DNA of 32,077 nt from assembly GCA_905234535.1 (NCBI GenBank), contig CAJOII010000012.1:1-32077 (forward strand), written 5' to 3'. The DNA comes from an uncultured Ruminococcus sp. (lineage in GTDB: Bacteria > Bacillota > Clostridia > Oscillospirales > Acutalibacteraceae). Positions within the stretch are counted from its first letter, which is position 1. Each line of letters opens with the position of its first letter. The notes under the pieces are model-generated. The model saw nothing but the letters and a program-made list of their open reading frames with translations, was not told where the DNA came from and did no database searches. Shown here in pieces: positions 8,440 to 16,306 of this stretch. The translations under genes and the position numbers were made by a program.

Positions 8440-10524
8440 ATGGAAGAAAAACATGAGAAACTAAAATACAGACTCATCTTCGGCGGCACCATGGCGCTGT
8501 TTTTGACCATGTCGCTGTTTACATACGGCCCCCTGTCGCTGTATATCAAGGGTAACGACCGGATGTGGTTCTCATTCTACTCGCTGCTGATCCCGGTGGT
8601 GCTGGTATCGGTGGCGGCGTTCGTGGTGTTCACGATCGGGCTCTCGCTGCCGAAGGGCGCCGTTCACAAGCTCCTTTGCTGTCTGTTCTTCGGGATAGCG
8701 CTCGGATTCTACATCCAGAACGGCTTCTTCAACATCAGCTACGGCTCGGGCGTGCTCGACGGCTCGGAGATCGCGTGGAAGGACTACACCACCTACGGCG
8801 CGATCGACTCGGCGATGTGGGCGGCGTGCATCGCGCTGCCGTTCGCGTTCTACATGGTGTTCAAGAAGCAGTGGCGGCATATCCTGATGTTCGCCGCGGT
8901 ATTCATCATGCTGATGCAGGCTGCGGGACTCGCGCTGATCATCTATCAGAATCAGGATTCGCTCGACAAGATGACCCATGAGGTCACGAAGGAGGGCATC
9001 TATGAGCTCTCAGAGGACGAGAACACACTGGTGTTCGTCCTGGGCTCGATGGACTACGACTACTGGAATAAGTACAAAAAGAGCCACAAATCGGACCTCG
9101 AGAAGTTAGACGGCTTTGTCGACTATAACAACACCCTCTCTACCGGCGCGGGCTCGATCATCTCGTTCCCCTCGATGCTCACCGGAGATGTCTACAAAAA
9201 GGATATCAAGTACACGAACTACATCGACAGGATGTGGGAGGAGAACAACCTATTCTCTCTGTATAACAACGACCGCGTCGATGCGAGGATCTATGCCGAC
9301 GAGCTCTACTTCTCGAACGACGCCTCCGGCAAGGTGAAGAATGTCGTCAACACCGTACAGAGCATGGACGCGTACTCAAACATCACCACCACCATGTACA
9401 AGTACACCATGTACAGCTGTATGCCCCACTATCTCAAGCGCTTCTTCTGGATGAGCTCCTCAGAGCTGCAGCCCTATGCCGGCAACACCACCTATAACCC
9501 GAACGACGGCAAGTTCTTCTCCGACTATCGCAAGCAGAACGGCTATACCTATACAGACGACTATGAGAACGCCGTGAGAGTCTACTATCTGCAGGGTGCG
9601 CAGACCCCCTACAGACTCAACAAAAGCGGCGACCGCTCCTCTAAGACCACCTCGCTCAACGATGTCGTCGAAGGCTCGCTGTCCTCGATCTTCTCGATCA
9701 TCGACGATCTCAAGAAGGACGCAAAATACGACAGCACCGAGATCGTCATCGTCGGCGATAACGGCAACCGGAACTTAGGCCAGCACCCGATGCTCCTGTA
9801 TAAGGCGAAAAACGCGAAGGGTACATACACCGAGTCCGACGCGCCGATCACCCTGTTCGATCTGCCCTCTACCCTCGCTTCCGGCATCACCGACAGATAC
9901 TATCTCTACGGCTCGGGCAAGACCTTCTCCGAGGCAGAGCAGCTCTACGCGCAGAGAGTGCGCTATTTCTACTTAAACGCCGGCTCCAACGCCGACTCCC
10001 GCGTAGAACAGTACAAGTGTTCCTCTTCTGCCGCGGAATATCAGGAGATGACGCTTCTGAGCAACTACTACATCAACGGCGGCGTCGTCGACAACTATCG
10101 CCTCGGCGAAGAGCTGAAGTTCACGACCGACGAGACCGCGGCGATCTACTGCACCGAGGGCTTCGGTCATACCAACGGCTACCGCACGATGCTCAGAGGA
10201 CCTCACGGTCAGATGGTGATCCCGATCGAAAGCATCCCCGAGAAGGCGGAGGATCTGCATGTGTACTTCGATGTCATGTCCGTCTCGAACAACACCGAGT
10301 GCGTCATCAAGGCGAACGGCAGACAGGTCTACGACCGCAGGCTCGACCCCTCTGTCAGGAACACGGGACTCAACTTCCTTGTTCCTACCTCGATCATCGG
10401 CGCGGACAATACCCTGACGCTCGACTTCCTCTTCCCCGAGATCTCCGACGACGAGCTCTCGCTCGAAGCGAACGAGCGCGTCATCGTCATCTCCTTCACC
10501 TCATTCAAGATCTATACGCAGTAA
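8440..10524 (+). CDS. Membrane protein with sulfatase/phosphatase-superfamily ectodomain, active site apparently degenerate
   Basis: The 694-aa protein has an N-terminal membrane block (segments at about 11-36, 43-67, 77-95, 121-140 and 147-169) and a large extracytoplasmic domain. The domain order and the stretches TLVFVLGSMDYDYW (196-209), ISFPSMLTGD (241-250), IVIVGDNGN (435-443) and APITLFDLPSTLA fit the alkaline-phosphatase/sulfatase fold. That fold is used in LTA synthases and in surface-polymer transferases. Two metal-ligand motifs are altered: the usual D after VL is G202, and the usual DHG reads DNG at 440-442. This suggests a binding or scaffolding role rather than catalysis. A beta-rich C-terminal region (about 530-694) follows. 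The start at 8440 rather than 8395 was chosen from the promoter position, although its ribosome binding site (GGAAAC) is weak. The assignment to the fold is by motif recognition and moderately sure. Confidence 0.7.
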   Translation: MEEKHEKLKYRLIFGGTMALFLTMSLFTYGPLSLYIKGNDRMWFSFYSLLIPVVLVSVAAFVVFTIGLSLPKGAVHKLLCCLFFGIALGFYIQNGFFNISYGSGVLDGSEIAWKDYTTYGAIDSAMWAACIALPFAFYMVFKKQWRHILMFAAVFIMLMQAAGLALIIYQNQDSLDKMTHEVTKEGIYELSEDENTLVFVLGSMDYDYWNKYKKSHKSDLEKLDGFVDYNNTLSTGAGSIISFPSMLTGDVYKKDIKYTNYIDRMWEENNLFSLYNNDRVDARIYADELYFSNDASGKVKNVVNTVQSMDAYSNITTTMYKYTMYSCMPHYLKRFFWMSSSELQPYAGNTTYNPNDGKFFSDYRKQNGYTYTDDYENAVRVYYLQGAQTPYRLNKSGDRSSKTTSLNDVVEGSLSSIFSIIDDLKKDAKYDSTEIVIVGDNGNRNLGQHPMLLYKAKNAKGTYTESDAPITLFDLPSTLASGITDRYYLYGSGKTFSEAEQLYAQRVRYFYLNAGSNADSRVEQYKCSSSAAEYQEMTLLSNYYINGGVVDNYRLGEELKFTTDETAAIYCTEGFGHTNGYRTMLRGPHGQMVIPIESIPEKAEDLHVYFDVMSVSNNTECVIKANGRQVYDRRLDPSVRNTGLNFLVPTSIIGADNTLTLDFLFPEISDDELSLEANERVIVISFTSFKIYTQ

Positions 10525-10550
10525 AAAGAGCCCCTGAGGGCTCTTTTTAA
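10523..10550 (+). terminator. Rho-independent terminator overlapping the stop codon
   Basis: AAAAAGAGCCC (10523-10533) pairs perfectly with GGGCTCTTTTT (10538-10548) around CTGA. The left arm begins inside the TAA stop of the preceding gene, and the stem ends in a T-run. Confidence 0.9.
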
Positions 10551-10710
10551 ATGAAGAATGAAGAGTGATGGTTACTCGCGCTGCTCGAACAATTGTATTT
10601 CGTATACAGAAAACCTTCCGTCTCATACGGAAGGTTTCGTTTTCATAGGAATCAGGTGCGGACAGCGTCTGCCCGCAATTATTCATTATTCATCTTTCAT
10701 TTTTCATTAT
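10549..10710. repeat. Composite intergenic repeat, copy 2
   Basis: This second copy of the element at 4996-5144 has GGTTACTCGC plus GCTC at 10570-10586, an internal hairpin at 10611-10637, and the 40-nt block at 10650-10689, which differs from copy 1 at two positions. Its ends are imperfect inverted repeats built from AATGAAGAATGAA-type sequence on the left and TTCATTATTCATT-type sequence on the right. This gives a MITE-like outline without coding capacity. It again lies between convergent genes. Confidence 0.6.
10611..10644. terminator. Hairpin terminator within repeat copy 2
   Basis: AAACCTTCCGT (10611-10621) pairs perfectly with ACGGAAGGTTT (10627-10637) around CTCAT, followed by CGTTTTC. 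It is the second of two terminator-like hairpins after the sulfatase-fold gene. Confidence 0.65.
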
Positions 10711-10713
10711 AGT

Positions 10714-11721
10714 TCAGTATCCCTGCGGATTATTTTTCTGCCAGTTCCAGGAGTCTCTGCACATATCCTCAAGTCCGAGATCAGCGTGCCAGTTTAAGAT
10801 CTCGTTCGCCTTCTTGGGATCGGCGTAGCACTCGGCGATGTCTCCGGGGCGCCTGTCCTTGATGTCATAAGGGATCTCGATCCCGTTAACGCGCGAAAAA
10901 GTGTTGACGATATCGAGGACCGAATACCCCTGACTGGTGCCGAGGTTGAAGATCTCCGCGCCCTTATGCGAAGCGGCGTATTCGAGCGCCTTGAGGTGAC
11001 CCTTCGCGAGATCGACCACATGGATATAATCTCTCACGCCGGTGCCGTCGGGGGTGGGATAGTCATTTCCGAACACGCCGAGTCGGGGGAGCTTTCCGAC
11101 CGCTACCTGTGTAATATAGGGCATGAGGTTATTGGGGATCCCGTTGGGATTCTCTCCGATGAGTCCGGACTTGTGGGCACCGATGGGGTTGAAGTAGCGA
11201 AGCAGCACCACCGAGAGCTCCTCGTCCGCGCGCGCAGCGTCCGTGAGAATCTGCTCGTTCATATATTTTGTCCAGCCGTAGGGGTTCGTGCACCAGGTGG
11301 GCATCCCCTCTGTCAGCGGAACCGTCTCGGGCACGCCGTAGACAGTCGCCGATGAGCTGAACACGAAGAGGTTGACATGATATTTCTTCATCGTCTCAAG
11401 CAGGGTGAGGGTGGTGTCGATATTGTTGCGGTAGTATCTGACCGGGATCTGAACGCTCTCGCCAACCGCCTTGAGGCCGGCAAAATGCACCACCGCGTCA
11501 AAGTGTTCGTTCTCAAACATCTCATCCACCGCCGCCTTGTCCGCGACATCCAGCGTATAGAGCTTGGGACGCGTGCCGGTGATCCGCTCGATGCGGTCGA
11601 CGACCTTCGGCGAACTGTTGTCAAAGTTATCGGCGATAACAGTCTCAAATCCCGCTTCGATCAGCTCCACACAGGTATGAGAGCCGATGTATCCCGCGCC
11701 GCCTGTCAATAATACTTTCAT
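10714..11721 (-). CDS. galE: UDP-glucose 4-epimerase
   Basis: GalE interconverts UDP-glucose and UDP-galactose (some also the N-acetyl forms), feeding galactose use and surface polysaccharides in the cytoplasm. The 335-aa protein is an extended short-chain dehydrogenase/reductase. The NAD-binding GGAGYIGSH lies at 7-15, SSSATVYG at 122-129 holds the catalytic Ser/Thr position, and the YxxxK pair is Y148/K152 in NPYGWTKY. LRYFNPIGAH and DGTGVRDYIHVVDLA are typical GalE stretches. Length and motifs are complete. GGAGG at 11729-11733 gives a good ribosome binding site. It lies 39 nt downstream of the dehydratase-like gene on the same strand and is probably co-transcribed with it, which points to surface-sugar synthesis. 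Confidence 0.96.
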   Translation of the reverse strand: MKVLLTGGAGYIGSHTCVELIEAGFETVIADNFDNSSPKVVDRIERITGTRPKLYTLDVADKAAVDEMFENEHFDAVVHFAGLKAVGESVQIPVRYYRNNIDTTLTLLETMKKYHVNLFVFSSSATVYGVPETVPLTEGMPTWCTNPYGWTKYMNEQILTDAARADEELSVVLLRYFNPIGAHKSGLIGENPNGIPNNLMPYITQVAVGKLPRLGVFGNDYPTPDGTGVRDYIHVVDLAKGHLKALEYAASHKGAEIFNLGTSQGYSVLDIVNTFSRVNGIEIPYDIKDRRPGDIAECYADPKKANEILNWHADLGLEDMCRDSWNWQKNNPQGY

Positions 11722-11760
11722 AGCTTAACCTCCGAAAACGGTTATAAAAGATCCCGTCTG

Positions 11761-13659
11761 TTACTGATTGACGCTGTGATGGAAGGTATCGACGATCATG
11801 GAGAGCATCTCCACGGTCTTGTCGTTGTCGTTTGAATCGGCGATCTGCTGCAGCTTCTCGAGCTTCGGCAGCAGATCGGACGGATCGATGTCGATCTGGT
11901 TGCCGATGAAGATCTTCTTGTTCGCGGTGGACTTGAGTCCTTCTTCGTCCATCAGGAGCTCCTCAAAGAGCTTCTCGCCCGGACGAAGCCCCGTGAACTT
12001 GATCTCAACATCGCGATAGGGTTCTTTGCCGTACATTCTGATCAGGTTCTCCGCCAGAGTGGTGATCTTGACAGGATCGCCCATATCGAGGACGAAGATC
12101 TCGCCGCCCTTCGCGATCGCGCCGGCTTCGAGCACCAGAGCGACCGCCTCGGGGATCGTCATGAAGTAGCGGATGATATCGGGGTGAGTGACCGTGACGG
12201 GCTTGCCCGACTCGATCTGGCGCCTGAACAGCGGGATCACGGAGCCGTTGGAGCCTAAGACATTGCCGAAACGGGTGGTGACGAACTCGGTCTTCGAGCC
12301 CTTCTGGGACATATACTGCACAATCATCTCGCAGCAACGCTTGGTCGCGCCCATGACATTGGTGGGGTTGACCGCCTTGTCGGTAGAGATCATCACGAAC
12401 TTCTCGCAGCCGTACATCTCCGCGAGGTTGACCATATTCCATGTGCCGAAGATGTTGTTCTTGACCGCTTCGGCGGGAGAAGTCTCCATCAGCGGCACAT
12501 GCTTGTGGGCTGCCGCGTGGAAGACGACATTGGGCTTATATTCCTGAAAGATGGTCTCCATCTTGGGGTAGTCTCTGACGGAGGCGATCAGGGTAACGAG
12601 ATCGAGCGCGTTCTCATATTCGAGATACAGCTCCTGCTGAATGTCATACGCGTTGTTCTCATAAATATCGACGATGATAATCTTCTTCGGGCTGTACTTC
12701 GCGATCTGGCGGACAAGCTCGGAGCCGATGGATCCGCCGCCGCCCGTAACCATACAGACCTTGCCCTCAATAAACTTGCGGATCTTGGTCTTGTTGAAGG
12801 TGATGGGGTCTCTGCCGAGGAGATCCTCGATCTTGATATCCTTAACCTGACTTAATAGTCCGCCGCCGTTCCCGCTGTCGGGATCGAAGAGGATCTGGGT
12901 GATATACGGCAGGGTCTTGATCTTGCAGCCCGACTGAGAGCAGTATTCCATGATGCGCTTGCGGTCCTTCTCGTCACAGGAGGGAATCGCAAAGATGATC
13001 TGCTGAATACGGTAGTCCTTGCAGATCTTCGGGATATCTCTGGTAGTGCCGACAACATCCACACCCATCATTCTCGTGCCGAACTTCGAGATATCGTCAT
13101 CGACAAGACAGACAGGCAGCAGCTTTGAGGAAGGATTGTTGGGATCGCTCTTGGAATTTTTGATATCGGTCAGGATCATTCTGGCGGCGTTGCCCGCGCC
13201 GACGATCAGCGTGCGGACATAGCCCGGAGAGCCGTAATCGACGAACTCGATCACGGTCTTTTTGAACACGAACCGGAATATAAGAATATTGACAACCGTC
13301 AAAACGGTATTCAACGCGATATAAGGGATCGTCGGCTGATGTCCCGAGAAGAAAGCAAACGCTGTCGCGATCGCAAGCCCCAAGAATGTCGCCAGCCCGC
13401 AGAAGAAGAACTCTCTCTTCCTCAGCCTCTTCCATACGGTGAAGTACGCGCCGAACAAGAACAGCATAAAGAAACAGAACACGGTATTGAACAGGATGAT
13501 CCACCATATTCTGGCGGAGTTGACGCTGATGCCGTGCTCCTTTACATGAAACAAAACTTCATACAGCGTCAAAAGCGCGTTTGACAGCAGTGATGTCAGC
13601 GCGACGATCAGCACATCTATCACCATCAGCAAAATCTTGCGGCCGGTCAACTTCCTCAT
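11761..13659 (-). CDS. Membrane UDP-sugar 4,6-dehydratase (CapD/WbpM/PglF family)
   Basis: The 632-aa protein has four N-terminal membrane segments (about 9-30, 51-71, 84-103, 110-131). A first Rossmann-like region (148-250, with LIVGAGNAAR) follows, then a C-terminal extended SDR domain. The SDR domain carries GGGGSIG at 306-312 and STDKAVNPTNVMGATK at 425-440. In place of the usual YxxxK it has M436/K440 with T426-D427-K428. This is the hallmark of PglF/WbpM-type UDP-GlcNAc 4,6-dehydratases, the first step to bacillosamine-, FucNAc- or QuiNAc-type sugars. The substrate is inferred from the family. A sugar aminotransferase, the usual next enzyme in the 4-amino branch, is encoded nearby on the other strand. 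The promoter upstream matches consensus perfectly; the leader is about 57 nt. Confidence 0.92.
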   Translation of the reverse strand: MRKLTGRKILLMVIDVLIVALTSLLSNALLTLYEVLFHVKEHGISVNSARIWWIILFNTVFCFFMLFLFGAYFTVWKRLRKREFFFCGLATFLGLAIATAFAFFSGHQPTIPYIALNTVLTVVNILIFRFVFKKTVIEFVDYGSPGYVRTLIVGAGNAARMILTDIKNSKSDPNNPSSKLLPVCLVDDDISKFGTRMMGVDVVGTTRDIPKICKDYRIQQIIFAIPSCDEKDRKRIMEYCSQSGCKIKTLPYITQILFDPDSGNGGGLLSQVKDIKIEDLLGRDPITFNKTKIRKFIEGKVCMVTGGGGSIGSELVRQIAKYSPKKIIIVDIYENNAYDIQQELYLEYENALDLVTLIASVRDYPKMETIFQEYKPNVVFHAAAHKHVPLMETSPAEAVKNNIFGTWNMVNLAEMYGCEKFVMISTDKAVNPTNVMGATKRCCEMIVQYMSQKGSKTEFVTTRFGNVLGSNGSVIPLFRRQIESGKPVTVTHPDIIRYFMTIPEAVALVLEAGAIAKGGEIFVLDMGDPVKITTLAENLIRMYGKEPYRDVEIKFTGLRPGEKLFEELLMDEEGLKSTANKKIFIGNQIDIDPSDLLPKLEKLQQIADSNDNDKTVEMLSMIVDTFHHSVNQ

Positions 13660-13722
13660 AATGAGCCCTTTCTGATGATCTATATAAATTTTCGTGACAA
13701 TAATGCGAATATATCCATTTTG

Positions 13723-13751
13723 ATTATATTACTTTCCGATGAATTTGTCAA
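13723..13751 (-). promoter_or_regulatory. Consensus promoter of the dehydratase-galE operon
   Basis: On the minus strand TTGACA (13751-13746), a 17-nt spacer and TATAAT (13728-13723) give a perfect housekeeping promoter. The predicted start is near 13716. It diverges from the spoIIID promoter region. Confidence 0.9.
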
Positions 13752-13777
13752 TTTTTTTTGCACTTTTGATGCTGCCA

Positions 13778-13806
13778 TCATATATTTTCCTCCGTTTTCA
13801 TAGTAT
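13778..13806 (+). promoter_or_regulatory. Candidate sigma-E-type promoter of spoIIID
   Basis: TCATATA (13778-13784) and CATAGTAT (13799-13806), 14 nt apart, resemble the mother-cell sigma-E consensus (KMATATT, 14-15 nt, CATACAnT) with about three mismatches. No housekeeping -35 is evident. In Bacillus spoIIID is transcribed by sigma-E, which supports the reading. Confidence 0.45.
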
Positions 13807-13836
13807 ATACCAAAAATCGTTTACGCGGAGGTATCT

Positions 13837-14100
13837 ATGAAAACCAACACTGAACGCAGAGCGGAGATCTTCGGAGAATATATCCGAAACGAAAGAGCGA
13901 CCGTCCGCAGCTGCGCCAAACACTTCGGCATCAGCAAGTCCACCGTTCATAAGGATGTCACCGAACGCCTCTCAAAGCTCAATCCGGCTCTCTACATAGG
14001 CGTCAGAGAGGTGCTCGACATCAATAAGGAGGAACGTCACATCCGCGGCGGCGAGGCAACCAAGCGAAAGTACCTCGCTCAGCATCCGAAAAAGTCCTGA
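13837..14100 (+). CDS. spoIIID: Sporulation transcriptional regulator SpoIIID
   Basis: SpoIIID is the small mother-cell DNA-binding protein that, after engulfment begins, switches genes of the sigma-E regulon on or off and helps activate sigma-K synthesis. The 87-aa product has the helix-turn-helix VRSCAKHFGISKSTVHKDVT (about 23-42), the family-typical TERLSKLNP, and the conserved tail RHIRGGEATKRKYL. Length is normal. GGAGG at 13827-13831 precedes the ATG by 5 nt. The gene stands alone between the dehydratase promoter (divergent) and the aminotransferase promoter. Its presence is the best evidence that this organism forms endospores. Only a weak hairpin (GCCG/CGGC at 14115-14127) follows it. 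Confidence 0.96.
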   Translation: MKTNTERRAEIFGEYIRNERATVRSCAKHFGISKSTVHKDVTERLSKLNPALYIGVREVLDINKEERHIRGGEATKRKYLAQHPKKS

Positions 14101-14176
14101 AAAAGGTCCCAAAGGCCGTTTGACGGCGCGTATTTTCTCTTTCTTCCCTTTTTCGTTCATCTGTCTGAAAAAGTGC

Positions 14177-14205
14177 TTTACATTCCTGTCGAAAAGTTGT
14201 ATACT
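14177..14205 (+). promoter_or_regulatory. Vegetative-type promoter of the sugar aminotransferase gene
   Basis: TTTACA (14177-14182) and TATACT (14200-14205) are separated by 17 nt. The start near 14212 makes the ATG at 14224 an unlikely start codon and favours 14281. CCTGT (14185-14189) and ACAGG (14206-14210) form an inverted repeat around the -10 that could be an operator. Confidence 0.75.
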
Positions 14206-14280
14206 ACAGGGTGGTAGTTTGTAATGATTTCCATTCTTGCTGCCGACTTCTCAAGGCAATCACAGGAGATTGAATCAGTT

Positions 14281-15492
14281 ATGATGAATATTCCGTTCTC
14301 TCCGCCCGATATATCAGATGAAGAGATCAACGAGGTAGTCGATACCCTTCGCTCGGGCTGGATCACAACAGGACCGAAGACAAAAGAATTTGAGCGGCTG
14401 ATCGCCGAATACTGCCATACGAAGAAAGCGGTCTGTCTCTCATCTCAGACAGCCTGCGCCGAGATGACGCTCAGAATCTTGGGCGTCGGTCCGGGAGACG
14501 AGGTGATCGTTCCCGCCTACACCTACACCGCGTCGGCGTCCGTGATCTATCATGTCGGAGCGACTCCCGTCATGATCGACTGCAAAGAGAATTCTTTCGA
14601 GATGGACTACGACAAGATGGAGGCAGCGATCACCCCGAAGACCAAGGTGATCATTCCGGTAGATCTCGCGGGCGTCGTCTGCGACTATGACCGCATCTTT
14701 GAGATCGTCGAGAGCAAGCGCTCTCTCTTCACTCCGTCCGAGAATCCCGTCCAGCTCGCCTTGTCGCGCATCATCGTGATGAGCGACGGCGCCCACGCCT
14801 TCGGCGCGAGGCGCAACGGTATGATGTGCGGTGAGATCGCGGACTTTACGAACTTCTCGTTCCACGCGGTCAAGAATATGACCACCGCCGAGGGCGGCGC
14901 CGCAACATGGAGAGAGATCCCCGGCGTCGACTCCAACGAGCTGTACAAGAAATATATGCTGATGACCCTGCACGGCCAGACCAAGGACGCGCTCGCGAAG
15001 GACAAGGGCAACTCGTGGGAATACGATGTCGTCGATACCCAGTACAAGTGCAATATGCCCGACATCCTCGCGGCGATGGGCCTCGCGCAGCTGAGGCGCT
15101 ACCCGTCTATCCTCGACCGCAGACATGAGCTGATCGACCGCTACAACAAAGCGTTTGAAGACCTTGATATCCAGGTGCTCGACCATCACAGCGAATTTCA
15201 CCGCTCATCGGGACACCTCTACTTCGTCCGCTTCTTAGGCAAAGACGCGAATTTCCGCAACGAGTTCTACAATCGGATGAAACAGAAAGGCGTCAACTGT
15301 AATGTCCACTTCAAGCCGCTTCCCATGATGACCGCATACAAGAACAGAGGCTTCGATATCACCGACTACCCCTACGCCTATAATATGCACAAGAACCAGC
15401 TCACCCTTCCGCTCAACTCGGTGATCACGGACGAAGAGGCGCAGTATGTCATCGATATGTTTTTAGAGACCTATCGCGAGATGTATCAATAA
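14281..15492 (+). CDS. DegT/DnrJ/EryC1/StrS-family sugar aminotransferase
   Basis: These PLP enzymes aminate keto-sugar nucleotides made by 4,6-dehydratases, for example UDP-4-keto-6-deoxy-GlcNAc to the 4-amino sugar. The 403-aa protein starts with the family-typical IPFSPPDISDEE. It continues with GWITTGPKTKEFE (26-38), VIVPAYTYTASA (75-86), the PLP-ring Asp D169 in SDGAHAFG, and the Schiff-base Lys K198 in FSFHAVKN. The C-terminal HFKPLPMMTAYK is also typical. The start at 14281 was chosen because AGGAG at 14264-14268 precedes it and the upstream ATG at 14224 would have almost no leader. Together with the dehydratase at 11761-13659 it could form a two-step amino-sugar route. The acetyltransferase and glycosyltransferase needed to finish such a route are not in the window. 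Confidence 0.92.
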   Translation: MMNIPFSPPDISDEEINEVVDTLRSGWITTGPKTKEFERLIAEYCHTKKAVCLSSQTACAEMTLRILGVGPGDEVIVPAYTYTASASVIYHVGATPVMIDCKENSFEMDYDKMEAAITPKTKVIIPVDLAGVVCDYDRIFEIVESKRSLFTPSENPVQLALSRIIVMSDGAHAFGARRNGMMCGEIADFTNFSFHAVKNMTTAEGGAATWREIPGVDSNELYKKYMLMTLHGQTKDALAKDKGNSWEYDVVDTQYKCNMPDILAAMGLAQLRRYPSILDRRHELIDRYNKAFEDLDIQVLDHHSEFHRSSGHLYFVRFLGKDANFRNEFYNRMKQKGVNCNVHFKPLPMMTAYKNRGFDITDYPYAYNMHKNQLTLPLNSVITDEEAQYVIDMFLETYREMYQ

Positions 15493-15510
15493 CCTATATA
15501 TGATCACAAA

Positions 15511-15540
15511 TAAAGGCTGCTTCCCGCAGCCTTTACAATT
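15511..15540 (+). terminator. Hairpin terminator after the aminotransferase
   Basis: TAAAGGCTGC (15511-15520) pairs perfectly with GCAGCCTTTA (15526-15535) around TTCCC, followed by CAATTTATTC. The T-run is weak. Confidence 0.7.
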
Positions 15541-15567
15541 TATTCATCAAAACCAGACAAATTGTAT

Positions 15568-15573
15568 TATAAT
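15568..15573 (+). promoter_or_regulatory. Possible -10 element of the two-component/HtrA operon
   Basis: TATAAT lies 44 nt upstream of the response-regulator start, but no recognisable -35 lies 16-18 nt before it. If real, this promoter would need an activator, possibly the response regulator itself. Confidence 0.35.
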
Positions 15574-15616
15574 GTAATAGAAAACCCGCAAATCCAACTC
15601 TTTTCGGAGGTCTGCT

Positions 15617-16306
15617 ATGAATCATCAGAAAATACTTATCGTTGACGACGACCAGAATATCTGCGAGCTTCTTCGCCTGTATATCGAGAAGGAAGGCTAC
15701 TCCACCGTGATCGCCGCCGACGGAGAAGAGGCGGTATCGCTGTTTTTGAAGGAACAGCCCTCCTTGGTGCTTTTGGACATTATGCTGCCGAAGCTCGACG
15801 GCTGGCAGGTGTGCAGAGAGATCCGCAAGACCTCTGACTGCCCCATCATCATGCTGACCGCCAAGGGTGAGGTGTTCGATAAGATCTTAGGTCTCGAGCT
15901 CGGCGCGGACGACTATGTCGTCAAGCCGTTCGAAGCCAAAGAGGTCATCGCGAGGATCCGCGCGGTCTTAAGAAGAACCGGATCGAACGAAGAAGACACC
16001 GTCAAGGAGGTCCGCTGGGACAAGCTCGTCATCAACCTGACCAACTACGAGCTGATCGTCGACGGCAAGGCGATCGACACCCCGCCCAAGGAGCTCGAGT
16101 TGCTCTATCACCTCGCCTCAAACCCCAATAAGGTATTCACCAGAGATCAGCTTCTCGATCAGGTATGGGGCTTTGAGTATTACGGCGACAGCCGCACCGT
16201 AGATGTTCATGTCAAACGAATCAGAGAAAAAATCGACGGTGTGTCGGACAAATGGGAGCTGCGCACCGTTTGGGGAGTAGGCTATAAATTTGAAGTCAAA
16301 GGTTAA
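15617..16306 (+). CDS. OmpR/PhoB-family response regulator
   Basis: This 229-aa regulator has a receiver domain (about 4-118) with the acidic pair D10/D11, phospho-acceptor D54 (LLDIMLPKLDGW), T81 (MLTAKGE) and K103 (VKPFE). A winged-helix DNA-binding domain (about 135-228) contains PPKELELLYHLA and RTVDVHVKRIREKI. All key residues are present. GGAGG at 15606-15610 is well placed. Its 3' end overlaps the kinase gene by 17 nt, and a membrane HtrA protease follows, so the trio probably senses and answers envelope stress. This parallels CssRS with HtrA in Bacillus and MprAB with PepD in mycobacteria. The target genes are not deducible from this window. Confidence 0.95.
   Translation: MNHQKILIVDDDQNICELLRLYIEKEGYSTVIAADGEEAVSLFLKEQPSLVLLDIMLPKLDGWQVCREIRKTSDCPIIMLTAKGEVFDKILGLELGADDYVVKPFEAKEVIARIRAVLRRTGSNEEDTVKEVRWDKLVINLTNYELIVDGKAIDTPPKELELLYHLASNPNKVFTRDQLLDQVWGFEYYGDSRTVDVHVKRIREKIDGVSDKWELRTVWGVGYKFEVKG

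Noticed and set aside
14115..14127. GCCG-TTTGA-CGGC hairpin after spoIIID as terminator
   Set aside because: It has only a 4-bp stem and the T-rich stretch that follows is interrupted; too weak to call.
14187..14193. Spo0A box TGTCGAA at the aminotransferase promoter, and TTTGTCAAA at 21592-21600 near mutY
   Set aside because: A few matches to a 7-mer are expected by chance in 32 kb. They are mentioned only as context, not called as sites.
14440..15201. 253-codon frame antisense to the aminotransferase
   Set aside because: It is fully inside a well-supported gene, with no motif.
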